From the NCBI RefSeq assembly GCF_051251085.1, contig NZ_JBPCZH010000002.1:1-64000 (forward strand): 64,000 nt of DNA. Direction: 5' to 3'. Shown in pieces: positions 8,157-17,220 of the stretch (the first letter of the stretch is position 1; the number at the start of each line of letters is the position of its first letter). This DNA comes from Cernens ardua (GTDB lineage Bacteria; Pseudomonadota; Gammaproteobacteria; Pseudomonadales; Halomonadaceae). Below the pieces are notes generated by a model, which was given only the letters and a program-made list of their open reading frames with translations, ran no database searches and was not told the origin of the DNA. Both the position numbers and the translations under genes were made by a program.

Positions 8157-9311
8157 ATGCAGTTTGATTTTACTTCGCTGACGGATCGACGCCGTTACCC
8201 TTCAAAAAAATGGACGTTGTATGAACAGGATGTCCTTCCGTTGTGGGTAGCCGATATGGATTTTCCTGTCGCACCGGTGATCAGTGAAGCATTGACAGAG
8301 CAGATTGAAAAGCAGCCTACCTTCGGTTATGTAGCCCCCACTGCCTCATTGCAACAGGCGCTGTGCGACTGGAGCCTGACACACTATCACTGGCAAATTG
8401 AAACGCAGTGGCAATGTTGGCTTCCGGGGGTGGTGCCTGCATTACACATGGCAGCCATGGCACTTACTGAACCGGATGAAGAGTTGCTGGTGCTCCCCCC
8501 AATCTATCCGCCGTTTCTTTCGGTAGGCAAGCATACCGGGCGTCCCATGCGGACTGTGCCATTGCGTGAACCTACTTCGGAAGATCCGTGGTGGCGATTG
8601 GATCGCGATGCTCTGGAAAAAAGTGTGACGCCCAAAACGCGTATGTTGTTGTGGTGTAATCCGCACAATCCGACGGGGCGTGTGTTTGATCACGAAGAAC
8701 TTGAGTGGTTAGGGGATTTTGTTGAACGTCATGACCTCTTGGTGTGTTCCGATGAGCTGCACTGTGATCTTCTGCTGGATGAACAGGCGCAGCATGTTCC
8801 TCTTGCGAGCCTGAGCAATACCCTTGCTGCACGAACCATTACACTGTGGGCGGCAAGTAAAACCTTCAATATTGCCGGACTGACCTGTGCATGTGCCGTG
8901 ATTCCAGATCCGGCGTTGCGGGCGCGTTTTAATCAGCAATCGGCAGGATTGCAGCCATCGCATAATATCCTTGGGCTAGTCGCTACTGAAGCGGCTTATA
9001 GTCAGGGGGAACCCTGGCGGCAAGCCTTGTTGGATGTTCTTCGTTCAAACAGTCAGCTGCTGGCAGAGCATGTGGCGAAGTGGCCAGATGCCGTTATGAT
9101 TCCTCCGCAGGGGTCGTATCTGGCATGGGTTGACCTACGGAAAGCCTCCCTCGGTGAGCCCCCTCAAAAAGCGTTGCTTGATAAAGCGAGAGTCGGGCTT
9201 TCAGATGGTGCTGACTTTGGCGCCCCGGGTTTTGTCCGTATTAATCTTGCGACGCAACAGGTACGTTTAAGGGAAGCACTGGAGCGTATGGATGGACTTC
9301 TTGAGAAATAA
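8157..9311 (+). CDS. patB: PLP-dependent C-S beta-lyase, PatB/MalY type
   Basis: 384 residues, fold-type I aminotransferase superfamily. PLP-binding signatures are present: NPHNPTGRVF (Asn171), SDELHCDLLL (Asp199, with His202 typical of the MalY/PatB branch) and AASKTFNIAGL with the Schiff-base Lys235. These enzymes cleave cystathionine or related C-S substrates to pyruvate, ammonia and a thiol (methionine synthesis or sulfur recycling). E. coli MalY also represses the maltose regulator, which cannot be inferred here. The N-terminal FDFTSLTDRRRYPSKKW is typical. CAGGAT lies upstream of the ATG. Confidence 0.88.
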   Translation: MQFDFTSLTDRRRYPSKKWTLYEQDVLPLWVADMDFPVAPVISEALTEQIEKQPTFGYVAPTASLQQALCDWSLTHYHWQIETQWQCWLPGVVPALHMAAMALTEPDEELLVLPPIYPPFLSVGKHTGRPMRTVPLREPTSEDPWWRLDRDALEKSVTPKTRMLLWCNPHNPTGRVFDHEELEWLGDFVERHDLLVCSDELHCDLLLDEQAQHVPLASLSNTLAARTITLWAASKTFNIAGLTCACAVIPDPALRARFNQQSAGLQPSHNILGLVATEAAYSQGEPWRQALLDVLRSNSQLLAEHVAKWPDAVMIPPQGSYLAWVDLRKASLGEPPQKALLDKARVGLSDGADFGAPGFVRINLATQQVRLREALERMDGLLEK

Positions 9312-9588
9312 ACGCGTCCAAATAGCTTAGGTATGTCGAACGGTGGGCTCTGTAGTTTTACTCGTCTTGTTTGAAGAGCCCTACCTGTATAGGAGAAGGT
9401 AGAAAATAGGAGGAGGTAGAAACCTTTATTCAACCTTTAAAATAGGGAAAAGGCACTGTTCTTTTGAAACTTATTCGTGATTCCTTTTTCCAACGCGAGG
9501 TATGTTGAGTATCAGCGTATCTGGTTCTGGAATACATGATGCTGATTCCATGAGCACAAATGAATGCATGCATCATGGAGCAAATGGG

Positions 9589-9804
9589 ATGACACATCGT
9601 TCAAAATACGGATTACGTCGCGTGGCGGTAGGCGTGGCGGTATTGGTCGCACTATCCGGGTGTGAGGCTTCGCCTGTATTGGAAAAAAAAGAAGGTAGAG
9701 CTGGCTGCCGAGTGCATAAAAATGTGAGCGGTATTGAAAGAGTAGCGCTTGAGCGATCAGGCTGTTATTCAGAGGCCAAGGGCGGCGTTAAATTTGGGTG
9801 GTAG
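9589..9804 (+). CDS. Small putative lipoprotein, 71 aa
   Basis: Not recognised. From the ATG at 9589 the protein starts with a charged head (THRSKYGLRR), a hydrophobic stretch (VAVGVAVLVAL) and a lipobox LSGC, followed by about 45 polar residues with two more Cys. TGGAG lies about 9 bases before the ATG. The frame also extends upstream to 9502 but without signal-peptide character. A strong terminator follows at 9838. Small size and lack of a known relative keep confidence modest. Confidence 0.5.
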   Translation: MTHRSKYGLRRVAVGVAVLVALSGCEASPVLEKKEGRAGCRVHKNVSGIERVALERSGCYSEAKGGVKFGW

Positions 9805-9837
9805 CTTCCGTGATTTTGCGCTGATATCCCGCCTCTG

Positions 9838-9872
9838 AAACCGCCTCGTTTGCAAACAAGGCGGTTTTTACG
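9838..9872 (+). terminator. Terminator, possibly bidirectional
   Basis: The stem ACCGCCTCGTTT / AAACAAGGCGGT has a tiny loop and is followed by TTTTT. A short A run on the other side may let it also stop cnoX transcription on the minus strand. Confidence 0.88.
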
Positions 9873-9919
9873 TCATGCCTTCCCTTAGTGATAGGCGTGC
9901 TCGCTAGTTTACATTGGGA

Positions 9920-10852
9920 TCAGTAAAGAAGGGCGAACATTTTGCGTCTGTAAGCGATGGTAAGAGGATCGTCATTACCCAAGGCTTCAAATACACGGAG
10001 TAGTGTTTTCCTCGGTGCATCATCATTGTAATGGGGGTCACTTTTCATCAGTTGGATAAGTGCCTCCAATCCCTCTTCATACTGGCCCTCAGCAATCGAT
10101 CGAAGTGCACGTTTGAAGTGTGCCTCACTATCCTGACGATCTCCCAGTGCCTGTACTTCCTCTTGAGAAGGGGCTTCACTGGCAAACTGAAGGCGTGTTT
10201 TCAACGCTTTGGCACGGGGTTCGGATTGCTGATCAGTGGGTAAACTGTTCAACCAGGCCTGTGCTTCATCAGTATTCCCTTCAGAGGCATAGGTTTCAGC
10301 AATACCCAGTGGATGATCCGCTACGTTGGGCTCTGATTCCATCAGTTGTTTGTAGATCTGGCGAGCCTGTTCGTATTGGCCTGCCGCTTGTGCCTGTTTA
10401 GCCTGTTCGGTTAGCGGTATCCCTGCATCTTTTGGTGCTTCTACATATTGGCCGAGCCATTTACGAATCTGGCTTTCGGGTAGCGCGCCCTGAAACTGAT
10501 CATAAAGCTGGCCCTGCACAATCAGTTTGACGTCAGGTACCGAGGTGATGCCCAGCTGAGAGGTAATTTGTGGATAGGCCTTGGCGTCCAGGCGTGCCAA
10601 TGTAAAACCACCATGATATTCATTGGCGAGTGTTTCCAGGGTCGCATTCAGTTGTTGGCAATCTTCACTTTGCGGATCCCATGATTGCAGGAGCACTGCG
10701 CCCTTCATCGAGCCTTCCAACACAACCTGTTGGAAATTCTTCAGGTCAACATCAACGCTATAACTCTTTTGCGTATTACTTCCCTGAGTGGGACCGGCAT
10801 CGGCCGTACCACTGGTCAGGGGAGCCCCCGTACGTGGATCAACAATGGGCAT
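9920..10852 (-). CDS. cnoX: Chaperedoxin CnoX (YbbN): thioredoxin fold plus TPR
   Basis: 310 residues. A thioredoxin-like domain (about 33-140) carries WDPQSEDCQQL, i.e. S62-x-x-C65 in place of CxxC, as in E. coli CnoX (SQHC). A tetratricopeptide region follows to the end, with the conserved C-terminal PRKTLLRVFEALGNDDPLTIAYRRKMFALLY-type tail. In E. coli, CnoX binds unfolding clients under hypochlorite stress, protects them from irreversible oxidation and passes them to GroEL and DnaK. It has a longer N-terminus (about 25 extra residues) than E. coli. It is divergent from trxB, a fitting redox neighbour. Confidence 0.92.
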   Translation of the reverse strand: MPIVDPRTGAPLTSGTADAGPTQGSNTQKSYSVDVDLKNFQQVVLEGSMKGAVLLQSWDPQSEDCQQLNATLETLANEYHGGFTLARLDAKAYPQITSQLGITSVPDVKLIVQGQLYDQFQGALPESQIRKWLGQYVEAPKDAGIPLTEQAKQAQAAGQYEQARQIYKQLMESEPNVADHPLGIAETYASEGNTDEAQAWLNSLPTDQQSEPRAKALKTRLQFASEAPSQEEVQALGDRQDSEAHFKRALRSIAEGQYEEGLEALIQLMKSDPHYNDDAPRKTLLRVFEALGNDDPLTIAYRRKMFALLY

Positions 10853-11163
10853 GTGGAATTACCTTTTCTACGCCACACTCAGCCTTGGCTGAGCATGGAA
10901 ACCTTTGGAAATATGGATTACCTCTTAAATGCTGTCGATAGCGCTTAAAATCAACCCTTTCATGTAAAAACTTGATGTTGGAAAGTCGAGCCGGATGGGG
11001 GAAACAAGTGTCAATGGTCAAGGCATGGCGCAAGATTTAAACTATTGCTTCCATAAAGTATTTAAAGGCACTCAATCGTGATCTGGACTTGCAGCCGGGC
11101 GATCGTTTGATTAACGTCTATCACATTCCAGTTTTTTAAACGCATATGCGTAATGAGGCAACC
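10853..11163. other. Divergent regulatory region between cnoX and trxB
   Basis: About 310 bases without a gene. The part from 11040 to 11080 is A+T-rich (TTTAAAC, AAAGTATTTAAAGG) and probably holds the trxB promoter. I could not assign boxes with confidence. Confidence 0.35.
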
Positions 11164-12135
11164 ATGTCCAATGTAGTTCACCGTTCACTGATTATTCTGG
11201 GTTCAGGGCCTGCAGGCTATTCTGCTGCAGTGTATGCCGCCCGTGCCAACCTGAAACCGATGCTGATTACGGGCGTAGAGGTGGGCGGTCAGCTTACCAC
11301 GACCACTGAGGTCGATAATTGGCCCGGTGATGATGCCGGGGTCCAGGGCCCGGAGTTGATGGAACGTATGCGGCGCCATGCCGAGCGCTTCGATACCGAA
11401 ATCGTTCATGACTATATTACCGAAGCCGTGTTAACCGAACGCCCATTTTCACTGAAAGGGGGGGACACGATATATCAGTGCGATGCATTGATTATAGCGA
11501 CCGGGGCGTCAGCGCTTTATCTGGGGCTAGAATCCGAAGCACGTTTCCGGGGGCAAGGGGTATCTGCCTGCGCTACGTGTGATGGTTTTTTCTATCGTAA
11601 TCAGGAAGTGGTCGTCGTTGGAGGGGGCAATACAGCAGTTGAGGAAGCGTTGTATCTCTCCAATGTCGCTTCCAAGGTGACGCTGGTTCATCGTCGTGAC
11701 TCTCTCAAGGCAGAAAAGATTTTGCAGAAGCAGTTCTTCGACAAGGTGGAGAACGGTAATATCGAGGTGCTGTGGAATCATGAAATTGATGAAGTCGTGG
11801 GGGACCAGTCTGGCGTTACAGGCGTTAAGGTCCGTTCATGCATTGATGGCACTGTCTCCGATATTCAGGCGCCCGGGCTCTTCGTCGCTATTGGCCATAA
11901 GCCGAATACGGACATTTTTGCGGGCCAACTGGAAATGACCAACGGGTATATCGAGGTGGCTTCCGGCACGCAGGGAAACGCGACACAAACCAGTATTCCC
12001 GGTGTATTTGCAGCAGGGGATGTGGCAGATTCCATTTATCGACAGGCGATTACGTCGGCTGGTAGTGGATGCATGGCTGCACTGGATGCAGAGCGTTTCA
12101 TCGACAGCCTGGACCCTTCTGTCCCCCATGCCTGA
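11164..12135 (+). CDS. trxB: Thioredoxin reductase TrxB
   Basis: 323 residues. The FAD-binding GSGPAG (13-18), GGQLTTTTEVDNWPG, the redox-active CATC (Cys136, Cys139), the NADPH-binding GGGNTAVEEALYLS (153 on) and the C-terminal GVFAAGDVAD...RQAITSAGSGCMAALDAE are all present. It reduces thioredoxin with NADPH in the cytosol. The start at 11164 is chosen over one at 11146 because GAGG lies 6 bases before it and the protein aligns from there. Confidence 0.97.
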   Translation: MSNVVHRSLIILGSGPAGYSAAVYAARANLKPMLITGVEVGGQLTTTTEVDNWPGDDAGVQGPELMERMRRHAERFDTEIVHDYITEAVLTERPFSLKGGDTIYQCDALIIATGASALYLGLESEARFRGQGVSACATCDGFFYRNQEVVVVGGGNTAVEEALYLSNVASKVTLVHRRDSLKAEKILQKQFFDKVENGNIEVLWNHEIDEVVGDQSGVTGVKVRSCIDGTVSDIQAPGLFVAIGHKPNTDIFAGQLEMTNGYIEVASGTQGNATQTSIPGVFAAGDVADSIYRQAITSAGSGCMAALDAERFIDSLDPSVPHA

Positions 12136-12487
12136 TTGATTCATTCCTGGCAACGCACGCCATAGTGATATTTTCCCTGATCACTATGGTGTTGCTGATA
12201 CAGCGTTGCTTGGCAGGCATATTCTATCTGTTGCATATAAATACAGGAAAAGGCCTTGCTTGTGATAGGCAAGGTCTTTCTACATCAAGATTATTTCCAC
12301 TCGTCATTCTTTCCCAACACAATGCCTTCCTACTCTAGTGGCATGACTCTGTGCCGAATACATCAACGATGGTGGGGGCATGTTAGAACTGTGTTGATGT
12401 TATTACCGTCGATGAAGGGACCGATGGTGCAGAAATCCATAATCCAGTAATAGATGTAGGAGCGATAACAGCATGGATTGTGGATGC
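12136..12487. other. Intergenic region with two hairpins
   Basis: No gene is seen. A 10-bp inverted repeat (CCATAGTGAT / ATCACTATGG, 12160-12189) without a T run comes soon after trxB, and a second hairpin at 12246-12280 is the better terminator candidate. The rest is featureless and ends at slyX, which is convergent with trxB. Confidence 0.5.
12246..12280 (+). terminator. Probable trxB terminator
   Basis: AAAGGCCTTGC pairs with GCAAGGTCTTT (one G-T pair) across a loop of about 9 bases; the T run is short and broken (TTTCT). Confidence 0.55.
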
Positions 12488-12727
12488 TCAATAGTGGGGT
12501 GGCCGCTCGTCCTCTGCGCGCCATTCCTGTGCCTGATTCATGCTGTCACGTTGTTCTCTAAGACGTTCGCTTAATAATTGATTAACGCGCTTGAGAGTTT
12601 CTATTTCTTTCTCTTGCTCAATTATTCTGGTGTCCAGCTTTTCAAGCCAGTCCTCCTGATAAGTGATGCGCATTTCCAATGCTTCGATTCTTGCGTCCTG
12701 TTGTTCAAGCAGGTCTTGTTTTTGCAT
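12488..12727 (-). CDS. slyX: SlyX family protein
   Basis: 79 residues, nearly all one heptad-type coiled coil (ARIEALEMRITYQEDWLEKLD ... EKEIETLKRVNQLLSERLREQ), ending in the family hallmark PPHY. SlyX is a small cytosolic protein of unknown function. The start at 12727 has AGGAA upstream and begins MQKQDLLEQQ; a longer frame adds 22 residues that are not part of the family. Confidence 0.92.
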   Translation of the reverse strand: MQKQDLLEQQDARIEALEMRITYQEDWLEKLDTRIIEQEKEIETLKRVNQLLSERLREQRDSMNQAQEWRAEDERPPHY

Positions 12728-12973
12728 GTTACTATTCCTGTAATGGCTCTTGACTCGAGGGCCATTGTCGCAAGGGTATGTGTGTATCAACATCGTATAA
12801 GTGAAGAGATGATAGCGTGTTTTATTGATAGGGTCGTCTTTTGTATTACCCCATCATCACTTCATTTGTTAAGTAACGAGTTCCAATTACGGATTGTGGT
12901 ACCGATAGGTGTCATTTGCCTTGCGATCAGGGTTCTTTTTTATTAATCATGTTTGAATGAGAGAAACATTGTA

Positions 12974-13450
12974 ATGAGTTCCAAATCATTTTTACGCTGT
13001 CTTGCTGTCAGTGTCCTTTTTGCACTGTTAGCACCGCCTCTGATTGGTTTCCTTGTCTCGCTGCCTCAGCGCCAGTTGTATTCCCAATGGCTGGATGGCG
13101 TGGCTGCGCATGGTCATGATGGAGGTTTGTTTCACTTGTACCTGATGGCCTTTGTCGGCGCTTTCATTGTGCTGATAATAGCCACATTGATTGTCCAATG
13201 GAGTACTCCTCGAAAAACAACGATCCCCGAGTTGGAAGATGATGACCGTGAGGCCGGTGTGGTCAAATGGTTTAACGTCAATAAAGGATATGGTTTTATC
13301 ACTCGAGAAGGCGGTGACGATGTTTTCGTCCACTTCCGTGCTATTCGTGGTAATGGCCATCGTACGTTGGTAGAAGGGCAGCGTGTTCGTTATTACGCTG
13401 TTGAAAATGACCGCGGTATTCAGGCGGAAGATGTAACGGTTATTACCTGA
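12974..13450 (+). CDS. Membrane-anchored cold-shock-domain protein
   Basis: 158 residues. Two hydrophobic segments (LAVSVLFALLAPPLIGFLV and LYLMAFVGAFIVLIIATLIV) flank a short loop, followed by an acidic linker (ELEDDD) and a C-terminal cold-shock domain with both RNA-binding motifs, KGYGFIT (RNP1) and VFVHF (RNP2), and the conserved VVKWFN start. A nucleic-acid-binding domain tethered to the inner membrane, facing the cytosol, is inferred. The start at 12974 was chosen over an upstream TTG; the ribosome binding site is weak (GAGAGAAA). Its own terminator follows. Confidence 0.85.
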   Translation: MSSKSFLRCLAVSVLFALLAPPLIGFLVSLPQRQLYSQWLDGVAAHGHDGGLFHLYLMAFVGAFIVLIIATLIVQWSTPRKTTIPELEDDDREAGVVKWFNVNKGYGFITREGGDDVFVHFRAIRGNGHRTLVEGQRVRYYAVENDRGIQAEDVTVIT

Positions 13451-13606
13451 TCTTGTAATGACATGGCCTGGTGCCTCTTTCCGGGGTATGCCTTTATAGC
13501 TTCGGTTGGGCGCCCTATGAAGGGCATGTGAGTGTGAGGTTATGGGATGGTAAGATTTATAAGATAGAGAACTTCAGGCTTGCCTGGAATAATGTAAAAT
13601 AATAAA

Positions 13607-13645
13607 GAAACCCCCGGCAGTCATGGCGACTACCGGGGTTTTTGT
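13607..13645 (+). terminator. Terminator after the cold-shock-domain gene
   Basis: CCCCGGCAGTC pairs with GACTACCGGGG with one mismatch and an ATGG-type loop; TTTTTGTTT follows. Confidence 0.88.
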
Positions 13646-13694
13646 TTATATAGGCACGCAGCAACCCATATATTATGCAATCAAGAGGGAATTT

Positions 13695-14084
13695 CTATTG
13701 GGCTGGGTCTGGCCATTCGATAACTGTCTCTTCTCCATTGGGTTGAAGACACATGAAGCGGTCAGGTTCATCCCCCGGATGCCAGCCTCCCAATGAACAG
13801 CGGACTTCTACCTTTAAATGGACATTAATGTCTCGTGCCAAGTCGATATCCCGTGGCCACGGTGAGTGTGGGCTATCAATCCACAAGCTGGCAAAGCCAT
13901 CGGCGACCGAGGCCATCACTAAAACAGGAAGTCCAACACCCTCGAACTCACCACGGCCACGCCATTTGTTTTTCCCTGTGCTGGCTAGCTCTGCACCGAT
14001 TCGCTCCAGAATCCACGCTCTTAGCGCATCAATATCCAATGGGGCGAAATACACCTCAATATCAGGGTAGCGTTCGACAGTCAT
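13695..14084 (-). CDS. Conserved hypothetical protein coupled to dapE
   Basis: 129 residues, not recognised. No signal peptide or membrane segment; it has an alpha/beta look (EVYFAPLDIDALRAWILERIGAEL ... VGLPVLVMASVADGFASLWIDS). Its AAGGA ribosome binding site overlaps the stop codon of dapE, with only 9 bases between stop and ATG, so the two are probably translationally coupled. This places it in the lysine/peptidoglycan precursor cluster, though a role there is unproven. Confidence 0.72.
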   Translation of the reverse strand: MTVERYPDIEVYFAPLDIDALRAWILERIGAELASTGKNKWRGRGEFEGVGLPVLVMASVADGFASLWIDSPHSPWPRDIDLARDINVHLKVEVRCSLGGWHPGDEPDRFMCLQPNGEETVIEWPDPAQ

Positions 14085-14093
14085 AAGTGTCCT

Positions 14094-15290
14094 TCAAGCG
14101 GCAAATAGCCTGGCGATAATGGATTCATATATATCACGTAGTGAATCAAGCTCACTGGCCCTGATACGTTCATCCACCTGATGAATGGTAGCATTGACTG
14201 GCCCCAATTCGATGACCTGTGCGCCCAGTGTTGCGATAAAACGGCCATCGGAGGTTCCACCGGATGTAGAGAGCTCGGGTACTTGCCCCGTGTGTTCGGA
14301 TACGGCAGCCACGGCAGCATTCAGTAGATCTCCGGGCTCGGTCAGGAAGGGGGCGCCAGAGACTTTCCATTCCAGATGATAATCCGTGCCTTCGGTTAAT
14401 CCATGCGATGCGAAAATGGCATGTGTACGTTGCTGCAAGGAGCCACTGGTGCTTTCTGTCGAGAAACGGAAATTGAAGCGGATATGGGCTTCTCCCGGAA
14501 CGACGTTGTCTGTACCCGTCCCTGACTGGAAATTGGAGACTTGAAAGGTGGTGGCCGGAAAGAAACGGTTACCGTTGTCCCATTGTTCTGCAATCAGATC
14601 CGTCAGTACTGGGGCAATCATGTGAATCGGATTGCGCGCCTTGTGAGGATAAGCAACATGCCCTTGCAAGCCAATAACAGTCAAATAACCGGACATGGAA
14701 CCACGACGGCCATTCTTGATAACATCACCTACCGTTTCCGTGCTGGAGGGCTCACCGACAATACAATAATCAATAGGCTCCCCACGTTCGGCAAACTGAC
14801 GAACGACCTCACGAGTGCCAAACAGGGCAGGGCCTTCTTCATCACTGGTGAGGAGCAGGGCCAGCCGCCCTGTATGGTCTGGCGTATGGCGGACATACTC
14901 TTCCAACGCAACGACCATGGAAGCCACACTGCCTTTCATGTCAGAGGCGCCACGGCCCCGCAAATACCCTTCATCATCGATACTTGCTTCAAATGGTGGG
15001 GTATGCCATTGCGTTTCGGGGCCACTGGGGACGACATCAGTGTGTCCGGCAAAAACCAGCGTTCTTCCTTCTCCATGGGTCGCCCATAGATTGGTGACTC
15101 CTTCAAGATTGATCCATTCGATCGTGAAGCCGACTTTTTCCAGCCGTTCCGCGATGACGGCCTGACATCCACAGTCCTCGGGAGAAACGGAAGGCCGTGA
15201 AATAAGGTCACAGGCCAACGCCAATGTCGGGCTCAGGGATGCCGGATCAATGTGAGCAGCCGGGTATCCGGATGAAGTGTTCTCTGACAT
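14094..15290 (-). CDS. dapE: Succinyl-diaminopimelate desuccinylase DapE
   Basis: 398 residues, M20 zinc metallopeptidase family. It removes succinate from N-succinyl-LL-DAP in the lysine/peptidoglycan pathway. Visible active-site residues: His83 and Asp85 in AGHTDVVPSGP, bridging Asp117 in GRGASDMKG, Glu151 (catalytic) and Glu152 (metal) in SDEEG, and the late HQVDER region. It is slightly longer than the E. coli enzyme (375) because of an N-terminal extension of about 15 residues. It lies downstream of dapD, with an inverted repeat between them. Confidence 0.96.
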   Translation of the reverse strand: MSENTSSGYPAAHIDPASLSPTLALACDLISRPSVSPEDCGCQAVIAERLEKVGFTIEWINLEGVTNLWATHGEGRTLVFAGHTDVVPSGPETQWHTPPFEASIDDEGYLRGRGASDMKGSVASMVVALEEYVRHTPDHTGRLALLLTSDEEGPALFGTREVVRQFAERGEPIDYCIVGEPSSTETVGDVIKNGRRGSMSGYLTVIGLQGHVAYPHKARNPIHMIAPVLTDLIAEQWDNGNRFFPATTFQVSNFQSGTGTDNVVPGEAHIRFNFRFSTESTSGSLQQRTHAIFASHGLTEGTDYHLEWKVSGAPFLTEPGDLLNAAVAAVSEHTGQVPELSTSGGTSDGRFIATLGAQVIELGPVNATIHQVDERIRASELDSLRDIYESIIARLFAA

Positions 15291-15442
15291 GAAAGAGCGC
15301 CTTGGTAGGTCCCCCTGTAGGGAGGGACATCATCAGTAACGGTATTTTTTAAATGCTATCGTCTTGAACGGTGTTGTTCGTAAAGAGTACTTCGTCCAAA
15401 AAGTGGTGATTTACTCTTTATAGCCCAGTGGGCGGACACCCT

Positions 15443-15487
15443 GGAAGGTGTGTACATTGGGGGTTCTTCCTCTGCGTACACCCTTCC
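15443..15487. repeat. Inverted repeat between dapD and dapE
   Basis: GGAAGGTGTGTAC and GTACACCCTTCC are nearly complementary arms around a loop of about 20 bases. No T run follows on the minus strand, so it may be an RNA-stabilising or attenuating hairpin rather than a terminator. Confidence 0.35.
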
Positions 15488-15537
15488 GGATAGAGTTTCC
15501 GATGTTGAAAGAATCTCACAGGTTGAAAGTGGATATC

Positions 15538-16560
15538 TTAATTATTGCTGTGAAGTGCATCATTCAAAACGATAGCAGATTTGTTAATACGACACTCAAC
15601 GCGTCCTGAAACAGAGTGGCGAATGAACAGCATGTCGGACTGACCGGCCAGATCACGCGCACTGACAACCTTGACCTCTTTCCCTTCTGCATCAATAACC
15701 GTTACCTTGGTACCGGCAGTAATGTACAGGCCCGCTTCGATAGTGCAGCGGTCACCCAAAGGAATACCACAGCCTGCATTGGCGCCGATCAGGCAGTTTT
15801 CACCAAACGAAAGAACGATACCGCCGCCACCCGAGAGCGTACCCATGGTTGAGCAACCCGCCCCCAAGTCTGAATGAGCACCGACGAAAACACCGGCAGA
15901 AATACGGCCTTCTACCATATTGGGGCCTTCCGTGCCGGCGTTGAAGTTACAGAAACCTTCGTGCATGACCGTAGTTCCTTCACCCAGATAGGCGCCCAGG
16001 CGAATACGGATCGCATCCCCAATACGAACGCCGGTGGGTACCACATAATCCGTCATTTTCGGGAATTTATCGACAGATGTAACGCTGATGGTACGGCCTT
16101 CCAGACGGGCCTGTAATTGGCGTTCGGTCAGCTCTTCAATATCGATCGGGCCTTCAGACGTCCAGGCTACGTTTTTCAATACACCGAAAATGCCATCCAG
16201 CTTTGTACCATGAGGCTTGACCAGACGGTGAGAAAGCAGCTGCAATTTCAGGTAGGCTTCAGGAACACTCTCTGGTGCAACATCTTCCTCAAGAAAAACG
16301 GCTACCAAGGGCTTCTGACTGTTGCTCAGTGATTCTGCCAGTTGTGCTTGAGCATTATTGCCTGCACCCCGCAGAGCGGCTGCCAGTTCCTGACATTGTG
16401 TATGGTTGAAAGGAACGACGCGGTCATTAGTGTTACCCAGTGCGCGGCGAGCTTCCTTGACCGGTGCTACATCCGGCGAAAGTAGGGGAGAGGGGAAATA
16501 AACCTCGAGCCATTCCCCTTTTTTGTTTTGGGTGCCAATACCAAGTGCGAAACTGAACAT
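15538..16560 (-). CDS. dapD: Tetrahydrodipicolinate N-succinyltransferase DapD (long form)
   Basis: 340 residues. It transfers succinyl from succinyl-CoA to tetrahydrodipicolinate, the step before the aminotransferase and DapE. It is the long form (about 340 aa) seen in pseudomonads and relatives, not the 274-residue enteric form. Left-handed beta-helix hexapeptides run from about residue 175 (GVRIGDAIRIRLGAYLGEGTTVMHEGFCNFNAGTEGPNMVEGRIS ... in order), with the conserved GGGGIVLSFGENCLIGANAGCGIPLGD. AAGGA stands 7 bases before the ATG. Confidence 0.96.
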   Translation of the reverse strand: MFSFALGIGTQNKKGEWLEVYFPSPLLSPDVAPVKEARRALGNTNDRVVPFNHTQCQELAAALRGAGNNAQAQLAESLSNSQKPLVAVFLEEDVAPESVPEAYLKLQLLSHRLVKPHGTKLDGIFGVLKNVAWTSEGPIDIEELTERQLQARLEGRTISVTSVDKFPKMTDYVVPTGVRIGDAIRIRLGAYLGEGTTVMHEGFCNFNAGTEGPNMVEGRISAGVFVGAHSDLGAGCSTMGTLSGGGGIVLSFGENCLIGANAGCGIPLGDRCTIEAGLYITAGTKVTVIDAEGKEVKVVSARDLAGQSDMLFIRHSVSGRVECRINKSAIVLNDALHSNN

Positions 16561-16661
16561 GTTGAATCCTTACCAATTAATATTATCAGCGCCTGAATAC
16601 GATACCCCCTGTTCAGGCAGGCTATGTGTATGTGCGGGGCCGGCGACGAACAGTGAGCCGA

Positions 16662-17030
16662 TCAGACCAGTGTCTTGTAGGCTTGTTCATCCAGCCCGAC
16701 AACCAGTGATTTGCCATCATCCAATAGCGGCCGCTTTAGCAGCGTTGGGTGCTGAATAGCGAGTGCTTCCGCGCTCTTTTGGGAAGTGAGGGATGCCTTT
16801 TCTTCATCAGAGAGCTGCCGCCAGGTGGTGCTACGCTTGTTGATCAACGTTTCCCAAGGGGCTTGGTCGAAGAAGTGCTGTACCAGTGAGGTCGAGAGCT
16901 GTCCGTTATGTCGGGCGGCTTCTTCGCGTAGATCAGTAAAGGTATAATCCACCTTCAATGCATCCAGTAGTTTGCGTGCCTTGCGGCAGGTATCGCAGGC
17001 GTTGAGCCCGTAGAGTTTTATTGATGACAT
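16662..17030 (-). CDS. yffB: ArsC/Spx-family thioredoxin-fold protein YffB
   Basis: 122 residues of the ArsC-like reductase superfamily: YGLNACDTCRKARKLLD with Cys12 and Cys15, then FTDLRE, and the late KRPLLDDGKSLVVGLDEQAY. E. coli YffB is thought to be a glutathione-dependent thiol reductase. The gene is regularly found next to dapD/dapE in gammaproteobacteria, as here. GGGAG lies 5-6 bases before the ATG at 17030; upstream codons in the same frame are not family-like. Confidence 0.9.
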   Translation of the reverse strand: MSSIKLYGLNACDTCRKARKLLDALKVDYTFTDLREEAARHNGQLSTSLVQHFFDQAPWETLINKRSTTWRQLSDEEKASLTSQKSAEALAIQHPTLLKRPLLDDGKSLVVGLDEQAYKTLV

Positions 17031-17220
17031 ATGAACTCCCATGCGGCCTGTTTTTTCAATGTTGAAGTAATCACAATCAACACGATTCATGGCTACCTTA
17101 CTGATGATGACTGACGTGTTCTTTCTCTTTCTGAAGACGATTGCCTTGTAGAGACGATTGTGGCTCGCACAGGAATCCTTCACTTTTTGAGTGGGACAAA
17201 GTTTACCAAAGAATGAACGA

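Noticed and set aside
12160..12189. 10-bp inverted repeat after trxB as terminator
   Set aside because: No T run follows; the hairpin at 12246 is a better candidate.
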